Source: Diphasiastrum complanatum (Eukaryota; Streptophyta; Lycopodiopsida; Lycopodiales; Lycopodiaceae). Taken from it: 64,000 nt of DNA. The translations under genes and the position numbers were made by a program. A model generated the notes under the pieces. It had not been told where the DNA came from and made no database searches. It worked only from the letters and a program-made list of their open reading frames with translations. The DNA lies in assembly GCA_029204225.1 (NCBI GenBank), contig CM055110.1:14472914-14536913 (forward strand), in the 5' to 3' direction. Positions 63,990 to 64,000 of the stretch are shown piece after piece; the stretch's first letter is position 1; each line of letters opens with the position of its first letter.

Positions 63990-64000
63990 CTAGACATGAT

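Overview
This window looks like nuclear DNA from a land plant with a large, repeat-rich genome. The evidence is two intact genes for plant-type secreted glyoxal/aldehyde oxidases, relics of Ty3/gypsy (including a chromodomain lineage), Ty1/copia, CACTA and Penelope-like elements, low GC, and uninterrupted dinucleotide arrays up to about 214 bp. I cannot name the species. A Penelope-like reverse transcriptase would fit a fern, lycophyte, bryophyte or gymnosperm better than a typical angiosperm, but that is inference.

Only two genes look intact. They are intronless 538-codon GLOX genes on the + strand at 32,545-34,161 (copy A) and 59,447-61,063 (copy B), with about 94% identical protein sequence by my reading (34 differences). 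Both carry a signal peptide and all expected copper/radical-site residues. Each sits in a direct duplicon (30,849-35,804 and 58,350-62,647) that also shares promoter and 3' flank. The first 265 bases of the window, read on the minus strand, match the distal promoter flank of copy A and run off the left edge, so a third, divergently oriented copy may lie just outside.

Layout. 1-3.8 kb: promoter-flank relic, a minus-strand gag relic with a 35-bp minisatellite leader, and a (TA)107 array. 6.8-12.2 kb: a truncated minus-strand copia with LTR, PBS and gag start, abutting a + strand chromovirus pol with RT, RNase H, integrase, chromodomain, PPT and 3' LTR, then a minus-strand RNase H scrap. 14.4 kb: RT scrap. 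16.6-18.2 kb: minus-strand copia gag/protease with PBS. 18.4-22.5 kb: minisatellites and repeat R2a. 22.6-29.8 kb: a 0.63-kb inverted repeat flanking a foldback MITE and a minus-strand gypsy relic. 30.8-35.8 kb: GLOX duplicon A. 35.8-38.3 kb: repeat R2b and an 845-bp LTR. 39.6-47.2 kb: two + strand gypsy relics with long GA/TC arrays and minisatellite leaders. 47.2-52 kb: minus-strand copia relics interrupted by a deleted CACTA element. 53.3-53.9 kb: CG/TG arrays. 53.9-58.3 kb: mostly unassigned. 58.35-62.65 kb: GLOX duplicon B. 63.5-64 kb: a Penelope-like RT relic on the minus strand.

The retroelement genes are broken by stops, frameshifts or deletions, so the window reads as a two-copy (perhaps three-copy) GLOX cluster spread apart by layered transposon insertion. 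I saw no operon-like, CRISPR or other defence system and no tRNA or rRNA gene.
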